Assembly: GCA_031772625.1 (NCBI GenBank)
Contig: CM062816.1
Location: 1,671,649,566-1,671,713,565, forward strand
Length of the DNA stretch: 64,000 bases
Reading direction: 5' to 3'
Source: Pinus tabuliformis
Taxonomy: Eukaryota; Streptophyta; Pinopsida; Pinales; Pinaceae
The notes under the pieces were generated by a model, which made no database searches, was not told the DNA's origin, and saw nothing but the letters and a program-made list of their open reading frames with translations. This document shows positions 59,510 to 64,000 of this stretch, piece by piece. How positions within the stretch are numbered: the first letter of the stretch is position 1; each line of letters opens with the position of its first letter. A program made the position numbers and the translations under genes.

Positions 59510-62074
59510 TGACATGGAAATACTTGATTGGTCAAATGGTTCTAATGTACAACTTGCAAAGATATTCTTTCGACAAATATGTAATTGCATGGAATCCACG
59601 TAACATACATCGTTGCAACATAATGGTTCCACGAAGCCTCAATGATGACCCTTGCCTATTGAATACTGGTCAAATTTTCTCTTGTAACCCTCATAATTAT
59701 TGGAAGAATTGTTAAACCGTGTTCAAAGGCACACAAACTGTACTATAGATTCTTGTTTGCGCAAAAAGGGTACTATTCTGACATGTCAATACAATGCTCC
59801 ATGGGATCTTTGTGATGAATCAATATTGTTCATAGATGATTAAGGAATAAAAAAAATATGAACCAGCAAGAAATGACGACAATCTTAATATACATGACAT
59901 TGACCTTCTAACAATGTGGCGTGCAAATGTTGATTTCCAGTCAGTGCTTTCTCACTATTTTTGCCTTGAAATGTATAGATGAGTATGCATAAAAAGAAGA
60001 AAAAAGGTCTGAAAGTTATCATCATATGTTAACTAGAATTTCAAATTATATTGGCTCTCAAGGTCATGCTTTATGTGCTTATAGAAGGTTTCTTGCAGAA
60101 ACGTTTGTTGACCGTGACATTTGAGCACAAGAAATGTGTCATATGTTGCTTAAGCTAGCTCTTGTTGTTTGTAGTCGAAATTTTGTTTCCTTAAATGTTG
60201 GAAGAAATGTTTTTAGGAAAATCTCAAAGAGTGGCTTGCAATGTTCATCTGAGAATATTTTTGTTCAATATTATCAGAAGAAACCCTTTTTCCTTGAACA
60301 TATATCTTTGATATAAACAATAAGATCTTGGACATTTGATAGAAAGCATAAACAAGATCCATGGAAGCCTAGAGATGTTCATGCTATTGTTCAGGTTTTG
60401 CCACGATTTTATTCTATTCCTGGAGGCTTCAGAGGAATTTGAAACCTTTTTCTAGACAGAATTGCTCTTGTACAAGCCATTTCTTGACATTCCTGCAGAA
60501 ATTGGCCTTTCAGTTGAAATTGTTATTGAAAATTGGAGGAATTTTCAATATCGTCGATCGAGCATGGCATGTTGATCGAAATCTATCAACTATAGAAAAT
60601 ATTGAAGATGAAGAAGATGGTGATTTTTCTAACTAGGAAATGAATCTTGAAGATGATTTTCAAGAATGGAAAATTTTCTCTCATTTGGTTCCACCAAATG
60701 ATGTGAATGTTTCTGATCTTCACACCCTTGGTCAAAGGGACTTTGATATATCCTTTGACTGGGAAAGTACAACTATTTCTGATGATGTTGCAGAAGAAGC
60801 TATTAATTTTATAAGGAATTAAAAATCAAGGGGTGATATTGTCGACCTTTCAAACATAACATTTGCATCTCCAAATTCTTTGTCGAAAAAACAACGACTT
60901 GCTTTTGCAACTGTTTTAAGGCACTTTGTTGAATATGAGATTCGTGAACCTCTTCTTATGATTGTTCAGGTCACTGCGGGCACTAGGAAGTCTTTCCTTA
61001 TCCATTGTATTTTTGAAGCTCTTTCTAATTCGTCAAGTCATGGAAGAATCCCTTTCCTTCTTCTTGCCCCAACAGGAATATATGCTTTTAATATACATGC
61101 AAAAACAATACACTTAGCTCTGAAAATTCCAATTAAATATATGCATCCACTACAGGGGTAGTCACTTGCAGTATTCCATGAGGAAATGTGACATGTTAGA
61201 TATATATTGATTGATGAAATGAGCTTTCTAGGATCAAGGTTGTTTATGCAAATAGATGCTCGATTATTAGAAGCATTTCTAGAGAAAAAGAATTGTCCTT
61301 TTGGTGGCAGATCCATCATCCTTGTGAGTGACCTTGGCCAGTTTCCTCTTGTGAGAGATAAGCCTTTGTATGCAGGTAATACAGCAGGGAAATTCTTGTG
61401 GAACAAATTCAACATTGTTGTCACTCTTGACACAATATTTCACCAACAAGGGAATAATCAGAAACAATCTTGTTTTCATAGAGTCCTCAATAACATAAGA
61501 AATGTAGAACCTATTCTTGAAGATTGGGAGTTTCTTATGTCATGGGCTGATATGAGGTTGCATCCTAGAGAAAGAGATTTATTTAATGCAGCAGCAGTTC
61601 ACATGTTTCCAACAAATAATTTGGTCTCCTTCCATAATAGGCATATGTTAAAATCATTAAATTCTCCAATTGCACGATGTGTTGATGATCATTCAAGGCG
61701 TTCATAAATCATTCATGTTGATGATGACCAATTGGACCGTGAAGTTTTTTTGTGTCGTCGGCAGCGTGTTATGTTGACATTTAATTTATGGGGGTAAGTT
61801 GGCTTGGTGAATGGTGCACTTGGTTATGTTAAGGATATATTTTATACGCCTACCTCTAAGCCACCTTAACTTCCAATGATCACAACTTTTGTTTTTGATA
61901 AGTATGTTGGTGTTCCATTTGATGCAACCAATCCAAACATTGTTCGTATCACACCAATGATAAGAGGAAATAAAAAAATTTCCTTTGAAATGGAATGGGG
62001 TCTTACAATCCACAAGTCACATGGATCGACTTTAGAATGCCATCTATCTATAAAATGTAACATGCAACTAATAT
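59510..62074 (+). pseudogene. Helitron-type replicase/helicase relic H2 (Pif1-like), plus strand
   Basis: Paralogue of H1 with a longer preserved centre. In order: LLNRVQRHTNCTIDSCLRKK (about 59710-59770); the Helitron signature LNIHDIDLLTMWRANVDF (59877-59937); ICHM-type AQEMCHMLLKLALVVCS (60127-60180); an acidic linker (60590-60820); the Pif1 ATPase start with Walker A as VTAGTRKS (about 60972-60995; the family norm is GTAGTGKS); motif II LIDEM (61207); VSDLGQFPLV (61323-61352, where GD-x-GQLPPV is usual); SFHNRHMLKSLNSPIA (61627-61674); and the end of the helicase (HKSHGSTLE) at about 62010-62040. The C-terminal GLTFVAISRV part kept in H1 is missing here. Stops split it. Pif1-type helicase activity is not expected because of G-to-R in Walker A. 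Confidence 0.87.
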
Positions 62075-62403
62075 GACATCATTCAAAACACCGTTAAGAA
62101 TTTTCTGACCAATTTTTCTTGAACTCATATATCAATGGCTGACTACACCAGACCTCCCAACCATGAATCCTCTAATTCCCCCCCAACTATGAAAACTTCC
62201 TGGGCATGAGTAACCTCTACTCTGCCTTAATAATTCTTATTTATCATTATCAGGTTCACAAATATTTTCCTTGACAACGTCCTGCCTTCAGGGGTTCTGT
62301 TCCCCTCAACCTAGGCTTTTTCCATGCTTTTTTCCCTTAAAGCTAAAATCCTGCTTTTCCACTTGCAACACTTTTATTCCCGGTCTAGATCTCCCACCAG
62401 TTA

Positions 62404-62436
<33 letters not shown>

Positions 62437-62639
62437 GTTCGCTTTAGGAAAAATCATGACGAATATGTTGCTCTCAGATTTCGGTAAGTTCCATCCTCTT
62501 TCCTGGGGTCAGTCCATGAATATTTTGAATTCATGATCACAACATTAATAACTTTATTAATAAAATATAATCATTCAAATAATCATGTTTATCCCTACTA
62601 TAATATGTCTTAGAAGCTATTATATAATAGTTCAAGTTC
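62075..62639. other. Spacer with a (CA)n(TA)n microsatellite
   Basis: No gene. The microsatellite is at about 62403-62437. A C/T-rich stretch (62150-62400) of higher GC than its surroundings is unrecognised. Confidence 0.5.
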
Positions 62640-62870
62640 TTGAAAATGGGAGATGTTATAATGGCAAAGGGTGTTGTTCCAATTGGTGGCCCTTCACCCC
62701 CTAAGAATGGCATGTTTTATAAAAGTAAATTGTTTTGGTTGTATTTGGACAAAGAGTATGAAGATTATCTTCAGTACGGGTATACAATCTATTGGTTTGA
62801 TGTAATAAAAAATGAATGGGATTTTTCATTTGTTCCAATCAATGACATATGGTGTATGTCGTTAGTATAC
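62640..62870 (+). pseudogene. F-box/kelch-type gene, central part, cut by an LTR element
   Basis: A plus-strand frame of 106 codons opens at 62640; its gene-derived part contains PSPPKNGMFYKSKLFW, YLDKEYEDYLQYGYTIYWF and INDIWCMSLVYMD, then enters the LTR at 62876. It matches minus-strand 15860-16060 of the uninterrupted paralogue and ends just where the 54104-54542 half begins. The F-box N-terminus itself is not seen upstream, so the gene was already truncated or its start lies beyond the divergent spacer. ATGGA at 62871-62875 is the target-site duplication (TCCAT on the other strand). Confidence 0.75.
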
Positions 62871-62875
62871 ATGGA

Positions 62876-64000
62876 TGATCCGGGTCTGGGTGTGATAAAC
62901 GACCCTTCCAAGACCTTTTACTTTTGTGATGTGTTAAATTTAACTTTTAAAATAACATAAATGAATACATCTGCATGCTCTAAAGAAGAGGAACGTGACA
63001 ATAATCATAACATGAAAACATAAGCCGTTGATAATGGAGTTCATCCAGGAGAGACTACGTCTCGAGGATTTGGTGTCAAGATGCTTTAGGTTGTTGCATT
63101 ATGTGTTAGAAAGATGAATATGTACATGTATGTTATCACTGTCATATAGGAAACACCCTCACGTAGGAGTGGTTGGAAACCCCCAATATGTTCCTATCTA
63201 ATGACTCAGAGAATCCCCTTTACAAGTTAGATGGGGATCTCAAAATAACATAAATCCATAACAATACATCTCTGATCAACATCAATAAACAAGGTCCCGC
63301 ATCAAAACATCAAGTGCAAGGATCACATCAACATAATGCAAACTCATAATGATGATCCTGCATCACATCGAGCGAGAATCGTAACACATCTCATAAGCCA
63401 TAAAAAAGAAGTATAATGCAACAACATTGTATATACCTCAACACCATGGATGCATGAATAATGGGCTACTCTGCTGCTGGCCTGCTGTACCATGAAATAT
63501 TGTGGCACCAATCACCATCAAAATGTCTGCTCACACATTGAGTATTGACACCTGCAATAGAATATAAGAAGTGGATGAAAAATCGAGGCCTCTGTTATAG
63601 AATCTAACACTGCCATCAAGTTCGTGTCGCCGAGAGGTATAAAATAGACATAAATTTTGTCCAATTTAGACAATGGGAAAATTTGGCCCTTCTCAAAGTT
63701 GGGCTCAAGCATGGTTCCACCTGCCTCTGCTCCCGCTTATGGTTCCATCTACAAAATTAATTGCAAACTCGTCTCAGAAATCGTGCCCAAGTTCTACTAG
63801 GTGCACAGTGTGAAAAGGGTTGAAATATGTTTTAGTGGGTGGATGAAACAAGAAGTACCGTTAGCGTTGTGGCAAATTTGGAAATTTGTTGAGGAGGGGT
63901 TGGGGGATCAAATCCTGCCCCTCCCTTTTTCTAATGAAATATTGTTAGTTTTGTTTTAAATGGGAGGCGGTTCCACTGTTTTCGTGGCCCGCTCCCCTAA
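62876..64000 (-). repeat. 3' LTR of the same or a sister LTR retrotransposon, inverted, truncated by window end
   Basis: The reverse complement of 55240-56362, starting TGATCCGGGTCTGGG directly after ATGGA with no primer-binding-site sequence between. On the minus strand this is therefore the outer edge of a 3' LTR (or solo LTR). About 690 bp of it should continue beyond 64000. It differs from the left LTR by scattered substitutions and small indels, so the insertion is old. Confidence 0.85.

Noticed and set aside
47886-62074. H1 and H2 as a giant natural inverted repeat or palindrome
   Set aside because: The LTR and F-box flanks show that the opposite orientation is better explained by a flipped contig at the N gap, and the order of parts does not mirror.

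Overview
This window is plant nuclear DNA: AT-rich, intron-bearing and dominated by old, nested retrotransposons. No bacterial-type operons, rRNA or functional tRNA genes are visible. The mix of Ty1/copia and other LTR elements with diverged LTR pairs, Helitron helicase relics, F-box gene fragments and an AT-rich tandem repeat suggests a large vascular-plant genome with slow element turnover, possibly a gymnosperm. That last step is inference.

Layout. (1) 1-13278 holds a 7.66 kb unit followed by a near-identical repeat of its first 5.6 kb. Each copy carries one complete four-exon gene for an ELF1-family transcription elongation factor of 87 aa, the only gene in the window that looks intact. 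(2) 13279-16562 holds a SINE-like element, short tandem duplications, the 3' end of a Ty3/gypsy element and a broken F-box-type gene. (3) 16563-32760 is a third, diverged copy of the same unit. It is split by a copia element (17017-23404) and by a second LTR element built as a tandem LTR/internal array (23744-28777). Its ELF1 copy is a pseudogene with a destroyed exon 3. (4) 32860-34930 is non-coding, with CATGG-rich tandem repeats. (5) 34931-41009 is a decayed but structurally complete minus-strand copia element with a GAAAT target-site duplication. (6) 41010-46350 holds AT-rich dispersed repeats, AAT microsatellites and a satellite-like array of about 285 bp monomers in two alternating types. 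(7) 46958-56400 is a minus-strand Helitron-type helicase relic containing a solo LTR, then part of an F-box gene, then an LTR with a primer-binding site, ending at a 100-N gap. (8) 56501-64000 holds a second, plus-strand Helitron relic, the complementary part of the F-box gene and an inverted LTR.

The most informative observation is at the gap. The F-box half, target-site duplication (TCCAT) and LTR on the left of the gap, and those on the right, are the two flanks of what looks like one LTR-element insertion, but in opposite orientation. The simplest reading is that the contig right of the 100 Ns is placed backwards. The uninterrupted paralogue at 15851-15855 shows the empty target site.

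Functionally, the ELF1 copies are the only likely expressed genes. All the transposon polyproteins carry stops, frameshifts or lost catalytic residues.
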